A stretch of 64,000 nucleotides of DNA from DASPPM01 sp052143835 (GTDB lineage Bacteria > Pseudomonadota > Alphaproteobacteria > JACZXZ01): positions 1-64,000 of the forward strand of contig JBKQRV010000136.1 in assembly GCA_052143835.1 (NCBI GenBank). The letters run 5' to 3'. The translations under genes were made by a program, and so were the position numbers. Every line of letters starts with the position of its first letter. The stretch's first letter is position 1. Of this stretch, positions 1 through 10,587 are shown in pieces. The notes beneath the pieces are model-generated. The model made no database searches and was not told the DNA's origin. It saw only the letters and a list, made by a program, of their open reading frames with translations.

Positions 1-158
1 CGCAGACGACGCGCACAATAACTGACCCTTAGCTCGGCGAAAAATGTCCCGATCCCGAAATGCCGCCTCACCGCACGATATTTGCAAAGCCCTCGCAAGC
101 GGGTGAGGGGCGGCTGGGGTGAAGGGAGGGGGGTGTCTCGCGCCGATGATTGCGCGCA

Positions 159-1019
159 CTAGAACGGCATGATCGAATCAAGCGTCCTGGCGATGAACGA
201 GTCGCTGTTCGGCTTCGCTTTGCCGGTGTCGGTGTCGACCTTCACGTTCTCGACCAGCTCGTAGCTGTCGATGTACCACTGGCTGCGCGGATAGTTGTAG
301 CCGAGAACGGCGGCCGTCTTGCGCGCCTCGTCGACGATGCCGAGCGCCATGTAGCATTCGACGAGGCGATGGAGCGCCTCCGGCACCTGGCTCGTCGTCT
401 GATACTTGTTGACGACGACCTTGAAGCGGTTGATCGCGGCGAGATATTGCCCGCGGGTCTCGTAAAAGCGGCCGATCATGAGCTCCTTGCCGGCGAGCTG
501 GTCGCGCACGAGATCGATCTTGTGCCGGGCGTCCCTGGCGTAGGAAGTCTCCGGATAGCGCCTGATGAGCTCCTCGAGCGAGGACAAGGCCTGCTCGCCG
601 TTGGATTGGTCGCGCCCCACGTCGGTCACCTGCTCGTAGTAGCAGAGCGCGCGCAGATAATAGGCATAGGCGATGTCCCGATTGCCCGGGTGCAGCTGGA
701 TGAAGCGATTGAGCGCGTTGATGGCGTCCTGATAGCTGTTCTCCTGGTAGAGCGAGTAGGCCGCCATCAGCTCCGCCTTGGTCGCCCAGATCGAGTAGGG
801 ATGCTCGCGCTCGACCTCCTCGAAGGCCTTGGCGGATTCCTTGTAGTGGCGCTGGGCGAGCTGATCCATCGCCTTGTTGTAGAGCTCGTTCACCGGCTTA
901 TCGACGGCGGTGTCCTCCTTCGGCTCGTCGTCCGAGCAGGCGGCAAGCGCCAGCGAGATCGCGAAAGCGGCGAGGAAGATGAGCGGGCTGCGCCGCAAGC
1001 TTTGCCAGGATGTCCTCAT
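159..1019 (-). CDS. bamD: Outer-membrane assembly lipoprotein BamD
   Basis: BamD is the essential lipoprotein of the BAM complex; it works with BamA at the inner face of the outer membrane to fold beta-barrel proteins. The 286-residue product has a signal peptide with a lipobox ending LAAC, so the lipidated cysteine is residue 28. An Asp-rich segment follows, then TPR-like helical repeats, with characteristic stretches such as YYLRALCYYEQ and a final RTLDSIMPF. The length is normal for alphaproteobacterial BamD. It is the last gene of the cell-wall cluster, 171 bases downstream of lpxC. The 158 bases beyond its stop hold no start codon on this strand and no clear terminator; recN often follows here in relatives but is not visible. 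Confidence 0.95.
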   Translation of the reverse strand: MRTSWQSLRRSPLIFLAAFAISLALAACSDDEPKEDTAVDKPVNELYNKAMDQLAQRHYKESAKAFEEVEREHPYSIWATKAELMAAYSLYQENSYQDAINALNRFIQLHPGNRDIAYAYYLRALCYYEQVTDVGRDQSNGEQALSSLEELIRRYPETSYARDARHKIDLVRDQLAGKELMIGRFYETRGQYLAAINRFKVVVNKYQTTSQVPEALHRLVECYMALGIVDEARKTAAVLGYNYPRSQWYIDSYELVENVKVDTDTGKAKPNSDSFIARTLDSIMPF

Positions 1020-1190
1020 GGCCGTCCAAAGTCTTGAGCTGGAAGCGGGGCTTGGCCCGGCCAGCGCCCCTTGCGGGGCCCCTTATAGCATGCCGCTCGG
1101 CTTTCCAACAGGCTCGCGCGGAAGAGCCCCAATGCCCTTCGCACGGCCGCGCTCGCGCCGCTCGATCGATAATTCACAGCTTGAGCGAAG

Positions 1191-2147
1191 TCAGGCCGAG
1201 GCCGCGACCTTGCGCGAGCCCGCTGACGCAAGGCCACCCGCCTCGCGCCGACTCTCCAGCGGTACCACCCGCCATGCCTCGGCGTCCGCGAAGAGGGCGC
1301 GGAGCAAGCGATTGTGCATGCTGTGGCCCGAGCGATAGCCGTGGAAATGCCCGAGGATGGGGGCGCCCGCGAGCGAGAGGTCGCCCACCGCGTCGAGCAC
1401 CTTGTGGCGCACGAACTCGTCCTCGTAACGCAGGCCGTCGGCATTGATGATGCGGTCGCCATCGACGACGACCGCATTGTCGAGCGAACCGCCGAGCGCC
1501 AGTCCCGCTGCGCGCAGCTGCTGCACGTCCTCGATGAAGCCAAAGGTGCGCGCGCGCGCGATCTCGCTGCGGAAGGCGCCGTTCTCGAGCGATACGAAAT
1601 ATTCCTGCCGGGCGATGGCCGCGGCGTCGAAGTCGATCTCGCAGCTGACCGAGAAGCCGCTGCTCGGCGAGAGCGATGCCATGGCCTCGTGGTTGCCGAC
1701 CGCGACATGCTTCAGGACCTGAATGGCGGACCGGCGCACGTTCTGCTCGACGAACCCCGCGCAGTCGAAGAGGAACACGAAGGGTGCCGCACTCCCGTCC
1801 ATGACGGGCACTTCCGGGCCGTTGAGCTCGACGACAAGATTGTCGATATGGCTGCCGGCGATCGCGGCGAGGAGATGCTCGACCGTGCCGATCCGCACCT
1901 CGCCGGGCATGGCGGGCGCTTTGGCGCCGAGGGTGGTGCACATGCGCGTGTCGACCACGTGGCGCCAGGTGGCCGGGATGCTCACCCCGCCGCCGCCCAG
2001 GTCGGTGCGCCGAAATATGATGCCGGTGTCCGCTTCGGCCGGCAGGAGGGTCATGGTGACCTTCGCGCCGGAGTGCAGGCCGATCCCCGAACAGCTGATC
2101 GGCGTCTTCAGAGTCTGTTGGAGAATCTGCTCCTCCCCTCGCTTCAC
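1191..2147 (-). CDS. lpxC: UDP-3-O-acyl-N-acetylglucosamine deacetylase LpxC
   Basis: LpxC performs the committed zinc-dependent deacetylation step of lipid A synthesis in the cytoplasm. The family core is complete: ISCSGIGLHSG near the N-terminus, VEHLLAAIAG (zinc His), HKVLDAVGDLSLAG (zinc His and Asp) and GHFHGYRSGHSMHN near the end. The start is uncertain. A GTG at 2147 is the nearest ordinary in-frame start but lacks a good Shine-Dalgarno. The family-like N-terminus (M)LQQTLK begins at an ATT codon at 2126, which has a GGAGG exactly 5 bases upstream. A GTG further up at 2252 lies inside a perfect hairpin and adds an atypical extension. I give the GTG 2147 start but consider ATT 2126 likely. 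Confidence 0.93.
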   Translation of the reverse strand: MKRGEEQILQQTLKTPISCSGIGLHSGAKVTMTLLPAEADTGIIFRRTDLGGGGVSIPATWRHVVDTRMCTTLGAKAPAMPGEVRIGTVEHLLAAIAGSHIDNLVVELNGPEVPVMDGSAAPFVFLFDCAGFVEQNVRRSAIQVLKHVAVGNHEAMASLSPSSGFSVSCEIDFDAAAIARQEYFVSLENGAFRSEIARARTFGFIEDVQQLRAAGLALGGSLDNAVVVDGDRIINADGLRYEDEFVRHKVLDAVGDLSLAGAPILGHFHGYRSGHSMHNRLLRALFADAEAWRVVPLESRREAGGLASAGSRKVAASA

Positions 2148-2212
2148 AGAGCAGCCGTGCCTTTGCGTCTCCCCGCTCCGGCTTGCTCCGGATATTGCTC
2201 GGCTCGGTGTTC

Positions 2213-2254
2213 GAGTGCTTCGGGGTCTCTTTAGCAACCCACCCCGAAGCACTC
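2213..2254 (-). promoter_or_regulatory. Perfect 13-bp inverted repeat in ftsZ-lpxC intergenic region
   Basis: The arms at 2213-2225 and 2242-2254 (GAGTGCTTCGGGG and its exact complement) enclose a 16-base loop. The structure lies between the ftsZ stop and the lpxC start on the transcribed strand. No T-run follows on that strand, so it does not look like an intrinsic terminator. It could be an RNA-stability or attenuation hairpin, or an RNase processing site that separates lpxC-bamD from the upstream messenger. Confidence 0.6.
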
Positions 2255-2318
2255 AAATCACCTTTTGTTACGGAATATTTCCGGAAAAGGCAGAGCTAAT
2301 TCAGCGACTTAACCTCCA

Positions 2319-3860
2319 TCAATTGGCCTGTCGACGGAGGAAGGCGGGGATTTCCAAGAGGTCGTCCTCGCTCTTCGACGCAGACAGCCGGTCGGCCGGA
2401 TCGAGCCCGCCGAGACGCGGTTGCACGGGCGCTGGTGCCTCGGGCTGCGGCTCCGCCGGCTTGCGTGCCCCACCCGTGACGCGCGTGAAGATGTTGGCCA
2501 TCCCTCGGCGCGCGCGGCGCGGATCGGGCTGCGGCTGGAGCGGGCCGCTCGCCGTTGCCGCAGCACCCAGGGCGCCGGCCGGGGCCGGCTGAGCCGCCGC
2601 AAGCGGCTCGCCCTGGGGCGGGTGCTCGACCGGCCGGGGTGCCAGGAAGGGCTGGTCGAGCTCCATCGGCTCGCGGTCGGGACCGGTCGCCGCCGCGGGC
2701 GCGGTGGCGGCAACCGCGAGCGCCGCGGGAGCGGCCGGCGCGCTCGCGGCCACGACCGTGCCCGCCTCGAGGGTGCGCGCGGCCGCGCGTGCCACCTCGG
2801 CGGCAGGCGAGGCCGCCGTGGCCGCCGCCATGCGCGGCGCCGGCCGTTCGCTCACCAGCACGGGCCGCGCCGGCTTCGGCAGGCTCGCCGCGGCGCCGTC
2901 GATGCCGGTTGCCACGACCGAGACGCGGATGTGCCCGTGGAGCTGCTCGTCGAAGGTCGAGCCGAAGATGATATTGGCCTCGGGATCGACCTCGTCGCGG
3001 ATGCGGTTGGCGGCCTCGTCGACCTCGAAGAGGGTCATGTCCATGCCGCCGGTGATGTTGATGAGCACACCCTTGGCCCCCTTCATCGAGACGTCGTCGA
3101 GGAGCGGGTTGGAGATCGCCGCCTCGGCGGAATCGAGCGCTCTGCGCTCGCCCTCCGCCTCGCCCGTGCCCATCATCGCCTTGCCCATTTCGCTCATGAC
3201 GGTGCGGATGTCGGCGAAGTCGAGGTTGATGAGCCCGGGCATGACCATGAGGTCCGTGACCCCGCGCACGCCCGAATAGAGGACGTCGTCGGCCATCTTG
3301 AAGGCGTCCGCGAAGGTGGTCTTCTCGTTGGCGACGCGGAAGAGGTTCTGGTTCGGGATGATGATCAGCGTGTCGACGAACTGCTGCAGCTCCTCGATCC
3401 CCTGATCGGCGATGCGCATACGGTGCTGGCCTTCGAAATGGAAAGGCTTGGTCACCACGCCGACGGTGAGAATGCCGCGCTCGCGCGCGGTGCGGGCGAG
3501 CACGGGAGCGCCGCCCGTGCCGGTGCCGCCGCCCATGCCGGCGGTGATGAACACCATGTGCGAGCCGTCGAGATAGTCGAGTATCTCCTCGAGACCCTCC
3601 TCGGTCGCCGCGCGCCCTACGTCCGGACGCGAGCCGGCGCCGAGGCCATGGGTGACGTTGAGGCCGAGCTGGATGCGGCGATCCGCCTTGGAGAGCGAGA
3701 GCGCCTGGGCGTCGGTGTTGCAGGCGAGGAACTCGACGCCCTCGAGATTGGCGGCGATCATGTTGTTGACGGCATTGCCGCCGGCACCGCCCATGCCGAC
3801 GACGACGATGCGTGGCTTGAGCTCACGCTCCTTGTCGGGTATCGATAGGTTGATGGTCAT
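2319..3860 (-). CDS. ftsZ: Cell division GTPase FtsZ
   Basis: FtsZ is the tubulin homologue that polymerises into the Z-ring at midcell. The 513-residue product begins MTINLSIPDKERELKPRI; this start has GGAGG 5 bases upstream, whereas an in-frame extension to 3917 lacks support. The GTP-binding domain shows VVVGMGGAGGNAVNNMI near the N-terminus and the tubulin signature GMGGGTGTGGAPV near residue 105. After about residue 320 comes a long, Ala/Pro-rich disordered linker typical of alphaproteobacteria. The C-terminal conserved peptide DLLEIPAFLRRQ, which docks FtsA and other partners, is intact. It sits between ftsA and lpxC in the division cluster. Confidence 0.98.
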   Translation of the reverse strand: MTINLSIPDKERELKPRIVVVGMGGAGGNAVNNMIAANLEGVEFLACNTDAQALSLSKADRRIQLGLNVTHGLGAGSRPDVGRAATEEGLEEILDYLDGSHMVFITAGMGGGTGTGGAPVLARTARERGILTVGVVTKPFHFEGQHRMRIADQGIEELQQFVDTLIIIPNQNLFRVANEKTTFADAFKMADDVLYSGVRGVTDLMVMPGLINLDFADIRTVMSEMGKAMMGTGEAEGERRALDSAEAAISNPLLDDVSMKGAKGVLINITGGMDMTLFEVDEAANRIRDEVDPEANIIFGSTFDEQLHGHIRVSVVATGIDGAAASLPKPARPVLVSERPAPRMAAATAASPAAEVARAAARTLEAGTVVAASAPAAPAALAVAATAPAAATGPDREPMELDQPFLAPRPVEHPPQGEPLAAAQPAPAGALGAAATASGPLQPQPDPRRARRGMANIFTRVTGGARKPAEPQPEAPAPVQPRLGGLDPADRLSASKSEDDLLEIPAFLRRQAN

Positions 3861-3951
3861 GGTAGCCTCCGCTTCCTTTTCCGGTCCGTAACAGCCGCCG
3901 AGTTTCGGGTTTCGCACGTGCTGACCCCGGCCGCGGCGGCGCAGCCGTCGT

Positions 3952-5208
3952 TCATAGGTTCTCCCTTAGCCAGTTTCCGACGCGCTCCAGCACGCCGTTG
4001 GGCGCGTCGTGGCCGCGACGCGACTGGAGCGAGGGAGCCGAGAAGCGCGTCACCGCGTATTGCAAGAGGCCGGCACAGGTGGCGAACGCCGGACCCGCGG
4101 TCGCGTCCGCCAGGCCGCCGATGCGAAGCGGCCGGCCCATGCGTACCTGCTTGTCGAGGACAAGGGCCGCGAGCTCGCGCACGCCCTGCAACTGGCTGGC
4201 ACCTCCCGTCAGCACCACCCGGCGCCCGGCGGCCTTGTCGAAGCCGTTCGCCTCGAGGCGCGAGCGCACGAGCTCGAAGGTTTCCTCGAGGCGCGGCTGG
4301 ATGATGCCGACGAGGATCGATTTCGGCACGTGGTTGGGGATCGCGTGCTCGTCCTCGCCCACCTGGGGCACGTCGATCACGTCGTGCTCGTCGGCCGAGG
4401 TGGCAAGCGTGCTGCCATAGAGCGTCTTCATGCGCTCGGCATGCACGAGCGGGGTCGAGAGGCCGCGCGCGATATCGCTGGTGACGTGCTGGCCGCCGAT
4501 CGGGATGCATTCGGTATAGACCACCTCGCCGTCCTGGAAGACCGCGATCGAGGTGGTACCCCCGCCCATGTCGATGCAGCTGACGCCGAGGTCCGTCTCA
4601 TCCTCGACGAGCGCCGAAAGCCCCGCGGCATAAGGCGAGACGGCGAGCGCCTGCAGCTCGAGATGACAGCGCGCGACGCAGGTCTTGAGGTTGCGTACCG
4701 GGCCGGCGCTGGCGCTCACCACGTGCATGTTGACGCCGAGCCGGTCGCCGTACATGCCGCGCGGATCGCGGATGCGGGGGCTGCCGTCGATGACGTAATT
4801 CACGGGGATCGAGTGGATGATCTCCCGGTCGTTGCTCTCGTTGTGGAGGTAGCCCTGGCCGAGCGCCCGCCGCAAATCCGTGTCGCCCACCTCGTGCCCG
4901 GCGATCGAGACCTCGACCGCCACGGTTTGCGAGATGGGCGATCCGCACGAGAGGTTGACGAAGACCTCGCGGATGGTCTCTCCGGCCATCTGCTCAGCCG
5001 CGTGCACGGCACCCCGGATCGACTCCTCGGCGACATCCATGTCGATGATCGCGCCGGCGCGCAGCCCGCGCGACTTTTGGTGGCCGATGCCGACGACCCG
5101 GATGTTGCCGTCGCCGTTCACCTGCGCCACGAAGCAGCAAACCTTGGTGGTGCCGATGTCGAGTGCGGCAATGAGACCGCTCTTCGGCTTCGCCAATACT
5201 CTCTTCAC
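3952..5208 (-). CDS. ftsA: Cell division protein FtsA
   Basis: FtsA is the actin-like ATPase that tethers FtsZ filaments to the inner membrane and recruits later divisome proteins. The 418-residue product has the phosphate-1 motif ALDIGTTKVCCFVA, the 1C-domain region after it, and the phosphate-2 and adenosine motifs (CIDMGGGTTSIAVF and VVLTGGASQLQGV). The last residues, VLERVGNWLRENL, form the expected amphipathic membrane-targeting helix. The start chosen is GTG at 5208, with GGAG 7 bases upstream; a TTG 45 bases earlier is possible but adds a non-family leader. It lies between ftsQ and ftsZ. Confidence 0.96.
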   Translation of the reverse strand: MKRVLAKPKSGLIAALDIGTTKVCCFVAQVNGDGNIRVVGIGHQKSRGLRAGAIIDMDVAEESIRGAVHAAEQMAGETIREVFVNLSCGSPISQTVAVEVSIAGHEVGDTDLRRALGQGYLHNESNDREIIHSIPVNYVIDGSPRIRDPRGMYGDRLGVNMHVVSASAGPVRNLKTCVARCHLELQALAVSPYAAGLSALVEDETDLGVSCIDMGGGTTSIAVFQDGEVVYTECIPIGGQHVTSDIARGLSTPLVHAERMKTLYGSTLATSADEHDVIDVPQVGEDEHAIPNHVPKSILVGIIQPRLEETFELVRSRLEANGFDKAAGRRVVLTGGASQLQGVRELAALVLDKQVRMGRPLRIGGLADATAGPAFATCAGLLQYAVTRFSAPSLQSRRGHDAPNGVLERVGNWLRENL

Positions 5209-5275
5209 GGCGTCTCCGCTCCCCTTAGCTGTGCACCATCCGTGCTTATCCAACGCATGCCGTCATCCCCGTGCT

Positions 5276-6124
5276 TCACGTGTTCTTGCCCGGCTTGCGC
5301 TCCCGCTGGGCCGCTTCGGGCGAGAGGCGCACGATGAGCCGGTCGGGCAGACGAAGATCGATCATCACGATGTCGCGGTCGAAGAGCCGCTCCTTCGTCT
5401 CGAGTTCGGCGAGGCGGGCGAGTGCCTCCTCGGGATTCGATTCGGGCAGGCGCACGTCGATGCCTTCCACGAGGTGCAGGTTCCAGCGCCGCCTGCCGAC
5501 CCGGACCGCGGCCTGGACGTGCTTCGCGAGGGAGGGCTGCTGCGCGAGGATGGCGAGGAAGGCGGGAGCGGCCTTGGCGGCGCCCTCGCCCACCACGAAG
5601 GGCAGATTGGCGAAACGGCCGGTATCCGCACCCTCGATCACCGTGCCAGCGGTGTCGATGAGTCTGATCTTGCCGCCCTGCTGCCAGAGGGCCAGCGGCG
5701 AGCGCTCCGCGAGCTTCACATAGATAAGCTGCGGCCAGCGCCGCTCGACCGAGGCGCTCAGCACCCAGGGCAGCGCCTCGAGCCGCGCCTTGACCGCGCC
5801 GAGGTCGACGGCGAGGAGCGGCTCGCCGCGCCGGATGCCAAGCGCCGTGGCGAGGGCTGCGGGCTGGGTCTCGTTGCGGCCTTCGACCATCACCTCGCCC
5901 ACCCTGAGGCCGAGGGCTGCCGAGCCCTGGATGGCACGCTCGAGGGCGGTCGCGGCGGCTCGCGCGGCGGCACCGCTCTGCCACAGCCGCAAGCCGCCGC
6001 CGCCGAGTGCTGCCAAGAGCAAGGCGAGCGCGCCGTAGCGGAATGAGGTGCGCAGCCAGCGCGGCGTCCGGCGATGCCAGCGCGGCCGTGCCGTGGGGAG
6101 TGCTGTCGCGTTCAGCGGTCGCAT
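5276..6124 (-). CDS. ftsQ: Cell division protein FtsQ
   Basis: FtsQ is a bitopic inner-membrane protein that links cytoplasmic and periplasmic division proteins through FtsL and FtsB. The 282-residue product has a basic cytoplasmic tail, one membrane segment around residues 28-45 (YGALALLLAALGGGGL), a POTRA domain starting near residue 70 (VGEVMVEGRNETQPAAL) and the FtsQ beta domain (WPQLIYVKLAERSPLALWQ). The ATG at 6124 overlaps the 3-prime end of ddl by 13 bases, and a GGAG precedes it by about 9 bases. The reading frame stays open far upstream but that part is antisense-frame shadow of ddl. Confidence 0.94.
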   Translation of the reverse strand: MRPLNATALPTARPRWHRRTPRWLRTSFRYGALALLLAALGGGGLRLWQSGAAARAAATALERAIQGSAALGLRVGEVMVEGRNETQPAALATALGIRRGEPLLAVDLGAVKARLEALPWVLSASVERRWPQLIYVKLAERSPLALWQQGGKIRLIDTAGTVIEGADTGRFANLPFVVGEGAAKAAPAFLAILAQQPSLAKHVQAAVRVGRRRWNLHLVEGIDVRLPESNPEEALARLAELETKERLFDRDIVMIDLRLPDRLIVRLSPEAAQRERKPGKNT

Positions 6125-7032
6125 CTCGCGTTCTCCACCATCCAGCTCACCAGCTGGGCGAATGACATGCCGAGATAGGCGGCCTGCTCCGGGACCAGCG
6201 AGAGCGGCGTCATGCCGGGCTGCGTGTTGATCTCGAGGAGAAAGACCTCGCCCGGCTCGCCGCGCGTGTCGTCGTAGCGGAAGTCGGCGCGCGAAACGCC
6301 GCGGCAGCCGAGCGTCTTGTGCGCCGAGAGCGCATAGTCCATGCAGGCCTTGGCGATCGCGTCGGGCACGGGCGCCGGGATGAGGTGCGATGTGCGCCCC
6401 TCCGTGTACTTGTGCGTATAGTCGTAGAAGCCCGCGTCCGGCCGCAGCTCGGTCACGGCGAGCGCCTTCTCGCCCATCACCGTGACGGTGAGCTCGCGGC
6501 CGGGGACGTAGCGCTCGACCAGCACCTCGTCGCCATAGGGCCAGCGCTCGCGCCCGAAGGGCAGCGTGTTGTCTCCGCGTTTCACGATGTGCACGCCGAC
6601 GCTCGAGCCCTCGGCGAGCGGCTTGACCACGTAAGGGCGCGGCATGACGTCGCCCGCGAGCACGCGCTCGCGCGGCACCACCTTGCCCTCCACGACCGGA
6701 ATTCCCGCCATCCCGAAGAGGCGCTTGGCCATCGGCTTGTTCATGGCAAGCGCTGAGGCGAGCAGGCCCGAGTGCGTGTAGGGCAGCTCCAAAAGGTCGA
6801 GGAGCGCCTGGATCGTGCCGTCCTCGCCCCAGCGGCCGTGGAGCGCGTTGAACACCGCGTCCGGACGCGGCTCGAGCGCGTCGATGAGCTTGCGCGGATT
6901 GCGCTCCACCACGATCTCGCGCACCGCATAGCCCGCCTCGGCGAGGGCCTGGGCGCAGGCCTTCCCGGTCACAAGAGAGATCTCGCGCTCGGCCGACCAC
7001 CCGCCCATGAGCACGGCCACCTCCTTGCTCAT
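6112..7032 (-). CDS. ddl: D-alanine--D-alanine ligase
   Basis: Ddl is a cytoplasmic ATP-grasp enzyme that makes the D-Ala-D-Ala dipeptide added by MurF. The 306-residue product begins MSKEVAVLMGGWSAEREISL, the typical N-terminal substrate domain. It carries ATP-grasp features, including YVVKPLAEGSSVGVHIV for nucleotide binding, and a metal-ligand region ending VFLLEINTQPGMTPLSLVP. The length fits DdlB. Its ATG overlaps the murB stop (ATGA), which suggests translational coupling in the operon. Confidence 0.97.
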   Translation of the reverse strand: MSKEVAVLMGGWSAEREISLVTGKACAQALAEAGYAVREIVVERNPRKLIDALEPRPDAVFNALHGRWGEDGTIQALLDLLELPYTHSGLLASALAMNKPMAKRLFGMAGIPVVEGKVVPRERVLAGDVMPRPYVVKPLAEGSSVGVHIVKRGDNTLPFGRERWPYGDEVLVERYVPGRELTVTVMGEKALAVTELRPDAGFYDYTHKYTEGRTSHLIPAPVPDAIAKACMDYALSAHKTLGCRGVSRADFRYDDTRGEPGEVFLLEINTQPGMTPLSLVPEQAAYLGMSFAQLVSWMVENARCDR

Positions 7033-7996
7033 GTGGCACCCCGCTGAAGCGCGCGTGGACCGGGCTGCGACGGCACGCCGATGATGCGGATCTCCCAACG
7101 GAGCTCGACTCCGCTCGTCTCGTACACGCGGCGGCGGATCTCCTCGCCCAGCGCCTCGAGATCGCCGGCGGTGGCGCGGCCGGTGTTGATGAGGAAGTTG
7201 CAGTGCTGCTCCGAGACCACGACGCCGCCGCGCGCGAGGCCGCGGCAACCGGCGGCATCGATGAGCTGCCACGCCTTGCGGCCCGCCGCCTGAGGGCCGC
7301 TCGGATTGGCGAAGGTGCTGCCCCCGGTGCGGCCGCGGATCGGCTGGCTCTCCGCGCGCGCGTTCTCGATCTCCTTCATGCGGCGCGCGATTGCCGCGCG
7401 CTCGCCGCGCTCTGCCTGAAGCACCGCGCTCACGAAGATCCAGTCCTCGGGGAGCGCCGAGCGGCGATAGGAAAGGCCGAGCTCCGTTGGGGCGAGCGCG
7501 TGGCTGCCGCCGCTCGGATCGAGGGCTTCCGCCGCCACGATCACGTCCTTGATCTCGCGGCCGTAGGCCCCCGCATTCATGCGCAGCGCCCCGCCGATGG
7601 ACCCGGGGATGCCCGCGAGGAACTCGAGGCCGGCAAGGTCGGCGTCGGCGGCGGCAACGGCGACGTTGACGTCGAGTGCCGCGGCACCCGCGCTGAGCCG
7701 CTCTCTCTCGACGGCGATGCCGGCAAAGCTGCGGCCGAGCCGCACCACGACGCCCGGAACGCCGCCGTCGCGGACCAAGAGGTTCGAGCCGACGCCGATG
7801 ACGGTGAGCGGCACGTCCGCGGGCTTGCCGCCGAGGAAGCGGGCGAGATCGTCGCGGTCGGCCGGCTGGAACATCACCTCTGCGGCACCGCCCACGCGGA
7901 AGCGCGTGAGCCGCGCGAGGGGAGCAGCCTCGGTCAATCGCCCGCGCACCTTGGGCAAGCGCTCGATCAGACGGGGCGCATGCTTCTCGAGCGCCA

Positions 7997-8000
<4 letters not shown>
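7029..8000 (-). CDS. murB: UDP-N-acetylenolpyruvoylglucosamine reductase MurB
   Basis: MurB is the FAD/NADPH reductase that completes UDP-N-acetylmuramic acid synthesis. The 323-residue product has the FAD_binding_4 signature (VIGVGSNLLVRDGGVPGVVV), the GIPGSIGGALRMNAGAYG motif that contacts FAD, and the substrate/catalytic region GRTGGSTFANPSG with the catalytic serine typical of type I/II enzymes. The ATG at 8000 overlaps the murC stop as ATGA, which decides this start over longer in-frame options. It lies between murC and ddl. Confidence 0.97.
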
Positions 8001-9447
<1,447 letters not shown>

Positions 9448-9451
<4 letters not shown>

Positions 9452-10587
9452 TCGGCGGCCACCTTGAGCGCGTCGTTGTTGCCGTTGGCGGGCAGGAGGC
9501 GCTCGACAAGTGCCGCGAGCCGGTCCGCCGCATTCGTGCGCGCGGCGGCCGCGGCCGCCTTGGCGGCGCTCGCCAGCGTCTCGGGCATGGCGATCAGTTG
9601 GGCGAGGCGTTCCGTGAGCTTCGCCTCGTCGAACATGCGCTCGGGGATGAGCCAGGCCCCGCCCGCCGAGTCGATCGCCTGCGCGTTCGCCATCTGGTGA
9701 TCGTCGATCGCGTGCGGGTAGGGCACGAGGATCGCGGGCCGGCCGATGGCCGCGAGCTCGGCGCAGCTCGAAGCCCCCGAGCGGCAGATGACGAGGTGGC
9801 AGGCCGCAAGCCGTTCGGGCACGTCGGAGAAGAAGGGGGAGACCTCGGCCTCCACGCCGGCGCCGCGATAGGCGGCCTCCACCCCCGCCTGGTCCTCGGA
9901 CCGGGCCTGATGGTCGACCTTGAGCAGGCGCCGGCGGTCGGCCGGCAGGCGCTGAATGGCACCCGGCACGACGCGGCTGAACACGCGCGCGCCCTGGCTG
10001 CCGCCGAGCACGAGCAGGCGGAAGCGCTCGCCGGCGCGGAGCTTCGGGTACGGCTGGCCGGCAAGTGCCGCGATTTCGCCGCGCACCGGATTGCCCGTCA
10101 AGACCACCTTGCCGCGATCGGCTTCGCGAATGCCTTTCGTGTCCGCGAAGGAGGTGGCGATGAGCCGCACATGGGGAGCGATCAGGCGATTGGCGCGCCC
10201 GAGCATCGCGTTCTGCTCGTGGAGTGCGGTCGGCACCCGCGAGAGCAGGGCTGCGCCCATGGGCGGGAGCGCTGCGTAGCCGCCGAAGCCGAGGACGGCA
10301 TCGGGCTTGGCGCTCGCAATCAGGGCGCGGGCCTGGAAGAAGCCGAGGCCGAGGCGGATCGCGGCATGGCCGCGCTCGAGAAGGCCGCGACCGGCGATGC
10401 CGCCCGCGGCGATCACGTGCACCTCGGCGGCCGCGAACTTCTCCGCATGGGCGGCCCCGCGGCCGTCGATGACGACGACCACGCGGTGGCCGCGCGCGGC
10501 GAGCGCGCGCGCGGTCGCCACTGCCGGAAAGATATGGCCACCGGTGCCGCCGGTCGCGAGCATGACGGTGCCGGGCTTGGCGCTCAT
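9448..10587 (-). CDS. murG: Lipid II synthase (N-acetylglucosaminyltransferase) MurG
   Basis: MurG is a peripheral inner-membrane GT-B glycosyltransferase that adds GlcNAc to lipid I to make lipid II. The 379-residue product has the Gly-rich loop ATGGTGGHIFPAVATA near the start, the N-terminal acceptor region with GFGGYAALPPMGAA, the second Gly-rich loop LVLGGSQGARVFSRVVP, and the UDP-GlcNAc site CRSGASSCAELAAIGRPAILVP. Its ATG overlaps the ftsW stop (ATGA). Confidence 0.97.

Noticed and set aside
61..116. Imperfect CCGCCTCACC/GGTGAGGGGCGG dyad after bamD as a terminator
   Set aside because: The stem is imperfect, the loop is long and the T-run on the transcribed strand is too far away to call it.
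1174..2256. Long alternative-frame ORFs over lpxC, ftsZ, ftsA and others, on both strands
   Set aside because: They are Arg/Ala/Pro-rich shadows caused by high GC; the recognised family protein occupies another frame in each case.
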